This document shows, piece after piece, positions 49,680 to 60,639 of a stretch of DNA of 64,000 bases (its first letter is position 1; the number at the start of each line of letters is the position of its first letter). The stretch spans positions 671,939 to 735,938 of the forward strand of contig CABFPE010000342.1 in the NCBI GenBank assembly GCA_900660155.1. The letters run 5' to 3'. A model generated the notes under the pieces. It saw only the letters and a list, made by a program, of their open reading frames with translations. It was not told where the DNA came from and ran no database searches. The DNA comes from Hofstenia miamia (lineage: Eukaryota > Xenacoelomorpha > Acoela > Hofsteniidae). The position numbers were made by a program, and so were the translations under genes.

Positions 49680-50990
49680 TTATTGTATAGATAAACTGAG
49701 CTGGATGAGACATTCAGTGGCAAAACCATTCTAAGTTTCCTTTTCCTGCTTATGTGTAAGTGAAATATAGAGTTTATCCAGTTTTAGAAGAAATCAGAAT
49801 AACTTAGCTACCATGTGTGAAATGTAATTAGATCCTGTTTAAGAGCAATTGAGATTATTTCATTTCTTTCTGAGAATGAATAATTTACACACTCATATGA
49901 ATCTCTTTCTGGATTTTCTAATATGTCTTTGATCTGTGACAGACATATTATTAATAAAATATATGGTTTTGTGATCAGATGTATTATAGTGAGCAAATGA
50001 TATCATTTGTAATTGGTAAATACTAGATCAAGGATATTTCTTTTTGAATGCATACTACTGATGACTAAGTCTTGGTCACAGTATTCCCATATTCTCCTGT
50101 GTGTCCATTTTATAATTTTTGCTAGATATCATTGTAGTATGATGAAAGAATGCAAAATTTAATTCTTCAAGGATTTTAACAGTCTTTTCATTCAAGTTAA
50201 GTTTGTTAAAAAATTGAGTAACTTCATTGATATAGTAAATTACATCATTTCATTTAAGTCTATGTTTGCTGGATCTTGGAGGTAGGTATAAGCAGTGAAC
50301 AACATACACATATTTAAAAAATCTAAAATGATAGAGCACCCAAAGTCAATTTTTTTCATGTCATGTGGTATTTGGTCATATTATATATCTTTGTGGTGTA
50401 GAATGAGATATCTCTCATGTTCTATCACATTGAGATACAGCTTTGTATTCACAATCAAAGCAGTGTTTCAATATCTCCATATAAGCAAGTTTCTACTAAA
50501 AATGTAATTTGAATATTATGAGTGATAAGCTAGTTCACAAGTAAAAGCATTTTGTCAATATAGTTGATATATCTAATATTTCACAGAATAGAAGGAAGAC
50601 TGATTTTCTGTAGTCAATACATGCAATCTAACTCATTATTGCATGTAATTTAAGGCTTTGTATTTTAATGACATTTCTATTTATACCAGATTTCATTAAA
50701 TCATACTTTTAAATTGATAATGGCAATTATTAGGGAGATTAAGCCATACACTAAGCATTTGTATATTTCTTCTTTATACAATAGTTTGATGTTTGGTACA
50801 ATCTCATTTTCTCATTTATTGTCATGATCATTAATAATATTCTATTGCAGTGCATGATAATGTATATAGACTTTCCACTATAGATCATAACTACCAATAA
50901 AATATTAAGCATCAAAGAATGAAATCCTGTTTTTAAGTATAATTCTGTTTCCTTCACTCTTTTTTCATTTCTATGTAAATTGTCCATTAG
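49680..50990 (-). mobile_element. LINE endonuclease fragment (jockey/CR1-like)
   Basis: Minus-strand frames show endonuclease signatures: YLPPRSSKHR near 50290 (as in 'YRPPxS'), FFNKLNLNEKTVKILEEL near 50200, NILDLVFTN near 50040 and SDHKTIYFI near 49970 (the SDH active-site motif). The stretch 50751-50987 may be the start of the domain. Frame changes and stops are frequent, so the copy is old. It ends next to the oppositely oriented gag-like ORF, so the two fossils converge. Confidence 0.65.
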
Positions 50991-51094
50991 GCCTTTCTAA
51001 GTAAAAACCGAAAATATTGCCATAATGATGATAAATGGAAAGTTATCTTTAATGCAATTTACAAATAGCTTTTAAATGATTAATTATAATTTAG

Positions 51095-51121
51095 GAAACA
51101 GTGAACAAAGAGATCATAATA
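51095..51121 (+). CDS. Candidate 27-nt micro-exon of the SIDT-like gene
   Basis: Acceptor attataatttag and donor ATA|gtaagt bracket 27 nt. Joined to the one base left by the 47675 donor it reads GNSEQRDHN and leaves one base (phase 1 to 1, symmetric). A short hydrophilic insert after FYYYG would fit the loop after a membrane helix. With so few bases, chance is a real alternative. Confidence 0.35.
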
Positions 51122-51665
51122 GTAAGTGATTTCATCATATGATTAACTTTGTTCATGCATTAGTCAATTTGCTAAATTCCTTAGAAAGTACACTTCATGA
51201 TTTTACCTTAAATCAGCTTTGAACTAGTAGCAAATATTTAGCAAAAATTAAAAATTACTTTAAGTTAATGCTTTGGAAAATTACTTTGTACAAAATAATT
51301 AAGACTTTTCTACTTATTATATAATTTATATAGAAACTTAGAAATCATTTTCAGTTATTTAATCATTAACCATAGTTTCACCTGCAATTAACTTAGTCAT
51401 ATAGTTTTTTAAAATGTGATGTTTTCCAAAGGAAAATTTCACTTCTCACTGTATTAGGCCTATTTATGGAATGCTAAGCAAATTAATCCAAATATGAACT
51501 TCTTTTTGTACAAATGAAATAATTTATTTCAGTGTTTAAAGTTCCTTGGTACAGAAAAAGGGAAATATTTATCTTTGATGCAACAAAGTAATGATGCAAC
51601 CACAGTCATGTAGTAATAGAGTGGTTGATGTGATTAAAGGCATTACATGCATAAATTATGTTAAT

Positions 51666-51669
<4 letters not shown>
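51122..51669. other. Non-coding, no feature recognised
   Basis: AT-rich sequence up to the TA array. Confidence 0.6.

Positions 51670-51713
<44 letters not shown>
51670..51713. repeat. (TA)n microsatellite
   Basis: TA run with one G and one C interruption near its right end. Confidence 0.95.
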
Positions 51714-52281
51714 GATTTGCTGAACATAGAAAATGGCAAGAATTTGAAGGCTTTAATTTTATTATATTAAACAAATGCTTCTGAAAACCTACTAAAACAG
51801 AAATGAATAGCAATATATGCACTAGACTATTTACTTGTTTTTCTCATGCTTCTCCTAAAACTAAAACCTATCTAAGAGTGTTTGAACACTTTAACAATTT
51901 ATCATTGTTTTCTATTTTAGAGACTTAAAGCTGCTTAGATGATATAATCAAATGCAAATGAATTACAGGTCTTTGCAAAAATTATGCTTTTGACTAGGTG
52001 TTAAAATACATCACAGATAGTACCAAATTCTCCAGATATCATTTAAACAGCTGTCAATGATGTGAATATATAGTGTAGGAGCTTAAGAACCTTTCAAGGA
52101 AGAAGTACGCCTAGAACAGAAAATTAATTAGCATAAATTGTCATGCATTTCTTTTTTGAAATTGGTTATGCTAGCAAATTTAAAGGGGAAATCGTCTATT
52201 TACACAGTAAATTTCCCGCAATTACAAGTAGCCTGATGAAATTCCATACCACAAATGTGTGATTTTATTACAGAAAAGAAT

Positions 52282-52473
52282 CAGTGGCGTACCCAGGGGG
52301 GACATGGTGGAATGTCCCCCCGTCAGGTTTCTAAATTTAATTTTGACTGGATAAATCAAAAAATTTTTCGTAAAAAATTGAAAAATTTAAAATCTAGGAT
52401 CATGAAATGCATATTTTAGGGTCTATTTTCTCAATATTTACAAAAATTTACAAAAATCCTGGGTACGCCCCTG
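52282..52473. mobile_element. hAT-type MITE, 192 bp, intact ends
   Basis: The left end cagtggcgtacccagg and right end cctgggtacgcccctg are a 16-bp inverted repeat with one mismatch. Flanks carry the 8-bp direct repeat aaaagaat (52274-52281 and 52474-52481). The interior is non-coding. Perfect target duplication, nearly perfect ends and retained CpG show a recent insertion. Confidence 0.95.
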
Positions 52474-52939
52474 AAAAGAATATAATTTAATGGTATCAAC
52501 TGTGCATGATATATATATTTCAATAATCATTTTAAGAAACATATAGATTATTTAAAAATCACTAGGTAATTCAGATTCCAAAATTCATACTCATATGAAA
52601 TGAAGGTGGAACAAAAAATTTCCAATGTCAAGAAAAGACCCAAAATATTCAGTGGCGAGGAACCTTCAGTTAAAGTTTTCTAAGGAAAAATACTTTAACA
52701 AAGTAGTCAGTGATGTTCATCAATTTCAATCATTAAACTGTTTAAGAATTTGTTCAGATATTTTGTGTGAGAGCAATATGCATCTAAATAGGAAAATGTT
52801 GTGATCTAGGAGGAGATAATGGACTAAACAGAGATAAGAAGTATGTACGTAAGAATCTTAATAATACAAATATTTGAAAAAATTAGCATGTCCCTTTTCA
52901 AGAAATTTTATATTCATTTTTTAATATTTAGTCATTTAG

Positions 52940-52953
52940 GAGGAGCTGCAACA
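52940..52953 (+). CDS. Candidate 14-nt micro-exon (speculative)
   Basis: Acceptor tcatttag and a good donor ACA|gtgagt bracket 14 nt that would change phase from 1 to 0. This phase change is needed if the phase-0 candidates at 55810 and 56488 belong to the SIDT-like gene. It encodes only about four residues (GAAT). Very weak alone. Confidence 0.2.
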
Positions 52954-53519
52954 GTGAGTATTGATATTTTTAAATATATCTCTGTGTATCTGTCACACAT
53001 ATTCAATTAATATATTTTATTTTCATAATTGGTTATATTTACTCAACTCAATAAAATATTACTGTCATTTATTTATGCAAACGTATTTAATATTTGTATC
53101 AGCTAACTAAAAAAGTAAAAGGCTCTTCTGACACTATTGCTAGAAGCACTGACTTCCAACTTTCCAATATTAGAATTGTATTGTTCCGTTTGTTGGTCTT
53201 TAGTTCATTTAATTTTTTTTAGAACATATCACACTTTGAATGTATTTTAAAAAAATCATCGCACATATCCATTTATATGGCTAAGAAAGATTAATAAAGT
53301 TATCTGGTTTGCATTGGTATTTCCTTGCTGTGCAGAAGCTATAACTTTAACGGTGGTAATAGTCACTAATCTCAGGAGCTGTAGTCAAATACATGTATTA
53401 GTTGCCAAAAAATACAATTGCTTAGAACTACGTGTTAAGTGCACGAATAAAACAGGAAGCTTCTAACATAAATGTACTTCTTACATGAGTTCATTGTGAA
53501 TTAGAGCAAAAGTGGGAAA
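52954..53519. other. Non-coding, no feature recognised
   Basis: AT-rich; nothing supported. Confidence 0.6.
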
Positions 53520-54114
53520 ATCAATTTTTCACCTTAAACGACTCTGTTAGCCACGAACTCTCGGTATTTTATCCGTACCTGCTGAGCTGTGGTATATCAT
53601 TAGTGGGTAGCAGCTAAAAGCTAGAACATTAATACAATGGAGTTGTATAAGCCCGACAATTATTGTGGCAGGGCATCCGGCAGATTATGCAAAAGTGCTT
53701 ATGCGACTAAATATAGTGCTGATGATAATGAAAGCTCTATGAATTACAATGCGCTTTATGACGCATTATTTGATATCCAATTATGAGCGAATATTATAAA
53801 ACTCAAAATGTCAAAACATGCAGCAAAATATTTGCCCTTTCACTAAATAATGAAAAACTTAGAAGTGAAAGAAGCAATCAGGATTTGGCAAAAATAAAAA
53901 AGCTGCTGATATTGTCAGCTAAAAAGAATTTTTAACAACACAAATATATTGTGAAAAAAGGACCAAGATTCGAAATGGAACTCTTTAAAATGTCTATCAA
54001 AAATGTTTACAATCTATTGGTAAAATGATGAAAGTGCTTTATTACACCTGAGCTAGTTTAGACTGAAACGTCCTTTTTCTTTGAAGATCAAAACCAGACC
54101 CACCAAGGTTGTAA

Positions 54115-54118
<4 letters not shown>
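53520..54118 (+). mobile_element. CpG-bearing segment, possibly a Penelope-like terminal fragment
   Basis: CpG dinucleotides, scarce in most of the window, recur from 53540 to 53790. The right end (tttagactgaaacgtccttt, then a TA array at 54118) has the 'gaaacgtc' tail style seen at Penelope-like 3' ends. No RT is present. A 49-codon ORF lies inside. The identity is a guess; composition is the firm observation. Confidence 0.35.
53637..53786 (+). CDS. Unrecognised 49-codon ORF
   Basis: I do not recognise this gene. An ATG in good context (acaATGG) opens MELYKPDNYCGRASGRLCKS, followed by AYATKYSADDNESSMNYNAL and a short tail ending DIQL. It has two Cys and a balanced composition unlike chance frames here, no signal peptide and no membrane helix. 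It sits in the CpG-bearing segment, so it may be a transposon leader ORF. Length alone does not prove coding. Confidence 0.25.
   Translation: MELYKPDNYCGRASGRLCKSAYATKYSADDNESSMNYNALYDALFDIQL

Positions 54119-54149
<31 letters not shown>
54118..54149. repeat. (TA)n microsatellite
   Basis: TA run directly after the CpG-bearing segment. Confidence 0.95.
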
Positions 54150-54151
<2 letters not shown>

Positions 54152-55809
54152 GATCAGAGAATAATAAATTACTGAAATTGCTTTTGAGATATTAAAGATC
54201 TGTTTTGAAAAAATATCTTTGATTTCAAAATTGGATGATTTTCATTTAAGAGGATAAAAACTAGAATAACACCAAACTATATCTCAACTGTTTAATGTAC
54301 TGTAATTTCTAAGAAGCTAGTCGTTCATAGGTATTCTCATTAAGCATGCTATTAATATGCTTATTTGGTCTATGTGTTATAGCAGCATTTTGGTAATTTA
54401 TGTATGCGGTTTTGTTATTTTCTAAATCTTAGTTTCATTAGCTGTTGGGGTAGTTTCTGAATTCCTTATTGAAAATTTATCAAAATTATATTGCAATATT
54501 TTGCAGCATTATTAGAAGGTGTCTCTTTAATCAAAATAACTGCTTAGATTGTTATTTTATATGTTTTTCTCATAGCTTTTAAGAAATGTGATAAAAACAA
54601 TTTTGTTAGAGTTAACACAAATCTTGTATAATGCTCTACTAATCTCAGTTTTCAAATTACAATGATGATTTTTCTCTGCAATATTCCTTTGCTAATACAA
54701 AGCCTCATTAGTTTGCTGTTTTTGATCTATTATTTTATGGCCAATATTTATTCTTGAAGTGAAGATCTATTGGTGGTATTCCAGTTAATTATTGTATAAT
54801 CCTGATTGTTATTCATTTTGAATTGAAGCAATTATTCTAATTTCTCCAAATGTAATTCGCAATATTTTTTTAGCTATGAAAATATTTGCTTAACTACAAC
54901 ATATAAATGCACATAAAAACTTATCAGTTATATTTTCACCAACTAAAATAAAGAATGTGTTTAAAATTTAATATATGAAATAAATCTTTTATGCAATAGC
55001 ACATTCTATGGTTAGGTAAAATGTTATTCTTTAATATTGATATTCAATTCATTATTCAAATTCACATTTGTATTGCACCAGAAGTAACTGGTATTTCAAT
55101 AAAATTTATTTCAGTAAATGATTAGCTAAAGTAGTTATTATGTAGGTCGCTCTTGCAGTTAGAATTGGATTTGCTGTTGCACATCAGTGATTTAACTTGG
55201 AGATAAGTGTTTGAAAAATCACATCAGGGAATGCTTCTATAATAACATTTTTTGAAATTTGTCAAAATTAAAACTACCAAGTGTTTGATTTACAAGCAAT
55301 TGGCGCAGAAAGATGTATGCTTTTGCAAACCAAATATTATAATTTGATAACAAGAGTTCAAACTGAATAATTGAGCTAATTGACATAGTCTCAGCATTTG
55401 GCAGTTCCTAACAAATAATATTCCACACCAATTCAATTGCTAGTAATCATGTAAAATTATATGTCAATATTCTCAATTAACCCCTAAATCTGTTGCATTT
55501 ACACCAAAGTCTAATTTACAACAACTATTGATTCAATTTATTGTTACATTGTTTCATATTAAAAGATATATTGACAAAATGCACAAAAATTTTATCATCT
55601 GTATGCCTATTGCAATAAATTAAATTAATGTGTACCTGTAAAATTTGATTATTTTCAAGATTGTTTAGTGTCTGTAAATGAGAATAAATTTTTGATGTCA
55701 CATTGATCACTTTGTGTAAGTATAGCATTATTCATTAATTGTTTTCAAATAATTTATTATTTTGTTTTGATTTATGATGTTGGTAATATTTGATGACTTT
55801 CAATTTCAG
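54150..55809. other. Non-coding, no feature recognised
   Basis: AT-rich intron-like sequence with no supported frames or terminal repeats. Confidence 0.6.
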
Positions 55810-55863
55810 AAACGCTATTCTTCAAAAAACACTGAAGAAACTTCATTTAACAACCTCGAAAAT
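55810..55863 (+). CDS. Candidate 54-nt exon
   Basis: A strong acceptor (gactttcaatttcag) and a strong donor (AAT|gtaagt) bracket 54 nt. In phase 0 it reads KRYSSKNTEETSFNNLEN, hydrophilic and Ser/Asn-rich; a second frame is also open, the third has a stop. It cannot follow the 47675 donor directly because that junction gives a stop, so an intermediate exon is required. It may belong to the SIDT-like gene as a loop-coding exon, or to another transcript. Confidence 0.4.
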
Positions 55864-55988
55864 GTAAGTTTTACTCTTTGATTTATTTTGATTATTACGA
55901 ATTCTGATTTTATTCAAGTTGTTTCATATTGAAAAATAGACTTTCAATCATTCCACAAAAAATTTTTATGCAGCTGTAAAATACAATA

Positions 55989-55992
<4 letters not shown>

Positions 55993-56075
<83 letters not shown>
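55993..56075. repeat. (TA)n microsatellite, left of a pair
   Basis: An 83-bp TA run, paired with another at 56239-56287 across 163 bp of unique sequence. Confidence 0.95.
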
Positions 56076-56079
<4 letters not shown>

Positions 56080-56234
56080 GCTCTAGATACTAAGCTGGCT
56101 ATTTCTGATTTCTATAGTATCCTGTGGAATTTTCAATGGATAGCCAGTATAATTCATTTTATCCAAAAATATTTACATTGTGCATTTGGAATCGAGGTCA
56201 AATTTCTTATGCATAAGTTTCAGGTCTTTGCAAG

Positions 56235-56238
<4 letters not shown>

Positions 56239-56287
<49 letters not shown>
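56239..56287. repeat. (TA)n microsatellite, right of a pair
   Basis: A 49-bp TA run; see 55993-56075. Confidence 0.95.
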
Positions 56288-56290
<3 letters not shown>

Positions 56291-56487
56291 GTAACTCTCT
56301 ATTCTAGTTACTCTTATAGAACTGTATCAGTTAGCTTAGATTATTTCCAAATTTTTTAAGTTCTAGCAAATTTGAATGATTATTTTTAATTTTTTTTTGA
56401 GGAGGAGTTTGCACTAAATTTCCACTATTACTAATTACTTTGTTTTGATTTACTATATTTCTAATTTATAATACCTTCCAATTTTAG

Positions 56488-56544
56488 AAACAACAGACTT
56501 CAAATAGTGATTCTGTACACTCATCTACAGTCATATTTATATAT
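56488..56544 (+). CDS. Candidate 57-nt exon
   Basis: Acceptor ataccttccaattttag is strong; the donor TAT|gtgaga is fair, and an earlier donor TCT|gtacac is possible. In phase 0 it reads KQQTSNSDSVHSSTVIFIY. Length is a multiple of three, like the 55810 exon, so either could be skipped without frame loss. Both start with Lys and are Ser/Asn-rich. Belonging to the SIDT-like gene is inference from position and strand. Confidence 0.35.
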
Positions 56545-59313
56545 GTGAGATTTAATATTTTACTAAATATCAAATAATATACTGGGTACAATATTGAAAC
56601 TCTGTGATCTGCATAGAGTTTAAGAAGCTGTTTCTGGTAAATATAACTTTGATTTAAATATGACTTTAGGTTTCTCAATCACTTATATTGTTTTGCAATA
56701 AATTGCTTTAATATACTATGGATTTGCTGTATTTTTCTAAAATATTCATTTTAGAATATATTTCTAATTGCCTTTATTTGCCTTTGATGTTCAATATTTG
56801 ATTTATTTGCTGTTCTTTTAAGTTTGACTTCACTGTAGTCTTCTTAGAATTATTGTTCAAGTTTGGATCTTAATTTTTGTGTTGATTCCTAATCTATAGA
56901 AACTTCTATAAAATACTTAACAAGTTTCTTAAAGTGAGCTGATCTCCTACTGCCAAAATATTTCCTTGAGATAGAAACAGCTGTTCCCCATGATTTTCTT
57001 AATATTAGTCATTTTTTCTTTATAATCTGAACCATCGGAAGAAGCTGTTTTGAGTTTTCCTTGTGCTGAAATTTGGAAAACCTTACTCAGACTTTTAAGG
57101 CTGCCACCAAGTAGACATTTCCTCATTATATTTGTCTAAATCCTAGCTGGATCTGCAATACATCTTAGCTAAAACAGCTTACATGTAGATAAAGTTGTCT
57201 GGTAAATTTTGCAAAACTGTGCAACATATTCCTGGATAACTAATCTTGATTAATTATATATTAGCAGCACATAATTGACTCTTACAATACAGCATTTAGG
57301 AACACTTTTTGAAGAGAGCATAAAAAATCTAGTGATATTACTAGTTTTCAAATACTGCTAATTTGATATTGAACAGTTCAAAAATTTATTCTTATATTAA
57401 TGAAAGATCTTAAAAATGCAAAGATTATCATTTAAAAGCAGAAGTAATCTCAATTTTTTAGAAAACTTAGATATGTTCCAATATGTTTTAATATATTATA
57501 TTGTTGATGTGAGCAGCTCATGCTCAACTATTGTCAATTTTCAATGAACATAAAAAAAACATTTTCACTCAGATTTATATTTTGGTCTGTATTATTTACA
57601 ATATCTAGACCTAAAAACTTAAGTTTGCTAAGAAACTGGTTCTAAATAGTAGGGAAAAATTGAAAAAAATCTAAGTAATATTTACATCTTCCTGTTATGC
57701 AAATAGCTTCATGTGCAATTGATAAATGATCCTTCAAAGATGAATGTGATTGACTTTTTTAAGCAGTATGAAATTTTAGGTGCAATTGGAGCATTTAATT
57801 GTAATAGTCAACTTCATGTGAACTATTGTCAGTCATTGCCACCAACATATTGATTAAACTGTGTTTCAAAACTATCTAGAGAATTCTTCCCACAGAATAA
57901 TTACTGAGATGTTGAGGGAGCTTTTTAGATATTGATGTAGAATTTTCTGAAGTAATGAGCTATTTATACTGTGCTGTGTTTTCTTTTACAACTGTTTTGA
58001 ATGAGAGGTACTTTTATGTTCCTAAGCTAACAATGCATTATTTGTGCTCAACAATGTGCATTTACTATGCTGATTTTCTGCAACTTGCTTGAAACATAGG
58101 CACAGACGTTGCTTTCAATAATCTTGCTATTATAAAATACGGTCAAAAACCTCTCTTCTAGGCACATGCAGTTTATTGTACATTTTTGATGTCATATTTT
58201 TGTTAGCTTTCTATATAAAATCATGTTGTTAATTTACAAATAGCCCAATAAGCATTACTACTGCAAACACATTCATACTATTATAAGTTTTGGTGATTCT
58301 TAAGGATGTCAAAATAGTAACAGCAAAAATGCAGTGCTAGAGATATATTTGGGGAACACAAGTTTTTGTAATTGGTTGGTTCTGGGAATGTAGAAAATCA
58401 ATTATCTGAAAAGTGCTGAAAGAGCTAATTTGAAGCATTTTCTGATATTATTGATCTTAATGCAAATAATTTGTATATCCAACCAGACTCAGCAACAACT
58501 CTTCAAAATCAATCGATTACTTTCTAGTTGAAAATATTTGAAGACATGACTTATAGACAATGGAGATGTGATGAAAAACTTGATATAAATATTCTTATTA
58601 GTAGAGCACTTGTACCTAAGAGTGACCTTAGACTGAAAAAAATTAGCTCATTACTAAATAAATGCTATTGGAGTTTAATGATGCAAATTATTTAATTAGT
58701 TTCAATGATATAATTAATGTCAATGTGTTCATTATTTTTACCAGTCAAATTTTGTCAATATTAGAATGCCATATTTGATATTTGCTTATTTAACTTAATT
58801 CAAGCAATAATGAACTTTCCAACAATAATAATATGGCAACCACAAAATGTCCCAAAACCACATCCAAAATATTTATATTTCATCAGAGCACATATGGTAA
58901 TCTCAGGACAATTGAGGTAATCCAACTATGCTATTTAGATCCTTTTCAAATGTTAACATATTGTATTAAGCCCACATATGTTAACATGAACATTGTTCTT
59001 CACTAAAAATTGGTCAAGTGTCAAAATGTGGTTTAAATACATCCCTGAGGCACTTAATACCAGAAAGCCAAAAGTCACTATTTTAATACTTTGTGCTTGA
59101 CTCAACTCCCTATTAAATTGTTGTAAACCCTTTGCTAACTAGGATGACCTACAGCAATTCAGGAAACCTATATTTATTTGAGTTTATAGTAAGATCAGCT
59201 TTGATTGAAATTTTTCTGAACAATGTCATGGAAACTGTTTATGTCTTTATTTCTTTAATATAAATTTCTTTAAAATAATTTGTAGCTTTATGTAGAAAAT
59301 CACTTAATTTTAG
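56545..59313. other. Non-coding, no feature recognised
   Basis: AT-rich. Isolated minus-strand stretches around 57480-58080 recall retroelement phrases, but their order is wrong for any element and I do not call them. Confidence 0.5.
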
Positions 59314-59343
59314 GCAATGAAGGTTATACAAAACAAGGTTTTG
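59314..59343 (+). CDS. Candidate 30-nt micro-exon
   Basis: Acceptor cacttaattttag and donor TTG|gtaagt (near consensus) bracket 30 nt. It is open in phase 0 (AMKVIQNKVL) and in the phase left by the 47675 or 51121 donors (GNEGYTKQGF-like, phase 1 to 1). The second reading would let it follow the recognised SIDT exons directly. Length is a multiple of three. Confidence 0.4.
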
Positions 59344-60639
59344 GTAAGTTCACCATATATTTGTAATTTAAAATTATTTTTAAATTAATGTTCTCAATGA
59401 GGCCACAAAATCAAATCAATTATGCAGGAATATTTGGTTCTGTACAAACTGTTTTAGCAAAATGATAAAGGAATATAGTTTTAAAAGTAACACAAGAAAA
59501 TTTTTAATTCATTATTTACTCTTGGCTTATGAAGAGTTTTGTGTGATTGCACAAAAACAGGTTGCATTAAACAGACATAGCATGCAGCCTTGGTAATTCA
59601 AAATGCATTCAATAAGTTTGAAACCAATTTTATATACACTTGTCTGGCATAATTTCTCCAATGTCATTTATACTCTGAGAATAAAATGCAAAAGTCATAC
59701 TAGAGTGATTGGTATTCATAAATTGAATATTTAGGCAATCTACAGTAAATGTAACAAGCATATATTTTTATTTTGATGTCAATATCATTGGCAGTGGCAG
59801 CCAGGTTCATACCATGTACTTACTTCAATGAAGATAAGTGTACCCCTGAGATATAAAACAATGTAAATGGCAAAATTTACTTTCAAAGAATAGAAGCTTA
59901 TCAAATTTTAGCATGTTGAGAGATGGCTGGTATTCATACTGTTATATATTAAGAGATTGCTTCTATATTAGACTGGCCCTAGTTGTACCAGAGGTGTATT
60001 CTGTTTAAAACTAAAATTTCTTGTTTGCAATTCCATTGAATTCATAAATCTGAAATTTTGGTAATAATATTTTCAAATTTCATAATGCTAATTGATAAAG
60101 CATCTCATCATTTTTCATGTTCACAGTAATTTGAAAATATGTAATTGCTGCTATATTTTATATTCATATTGGTTCACACAATGGGAAGTAGATCATTTTT
60201 TGGGAAGTGTGCATTCATGGTCACCACACATTGATTGAGAAATTGTACTTCTCAAGTTTATAACATTTGACAATATTGCAGTTTACATTTTGTTATGATC
60301 AAATTGACACAGATACATTTCTATTTGTGTAATAAACTGGTTCAAGAAAATAATTTTTGATATGCTTCAATATTTTCTTTCTCTTAGAGGTACTTCAATA
60401 TTTGCTAATATAGTCGCAATTACTTAATTATGGTAAATTTAGCAACATTCATGTTTCATTTCATACACATAAGCAGGAGTGAGTGAATTCCAAAAATTAT
60501 TTTTCAAAGTTTCAATAAAATTCTATAAGAATTTCAAAAAAGCATTTAAAGATAACATTCCAAAAATATCTGGGTACTTTTGAGTAAAATTTACGAAAGG
60601 CTATTAAAAAATACAAGAACTTCCCTATAAGTAGCCAAG
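59344..60639. other. Non-coding, no feature recognised
   Basis: AT-rich; no supported frame, RNA gene or repeat. Confidence 0.6.

Noticed and set aside
53708-53728. Hammerhead-ribozyme-like core 'ctgatgataatgaaa', of interest because Penelope-like elements can carry hammerhead motifs.
   Set aside because: Only two base pairs could form stem II, with no loop, and the flanks do not pair as stems I and III.
57480-58090. Minus-strand phrases resembling gypsy RT (KFLGLDIVNN) and RNase H (MTDNSSHEV).
   Set aside because: They occur in the reverse of the order required by any gypsy pol, in different frames, with no other support.
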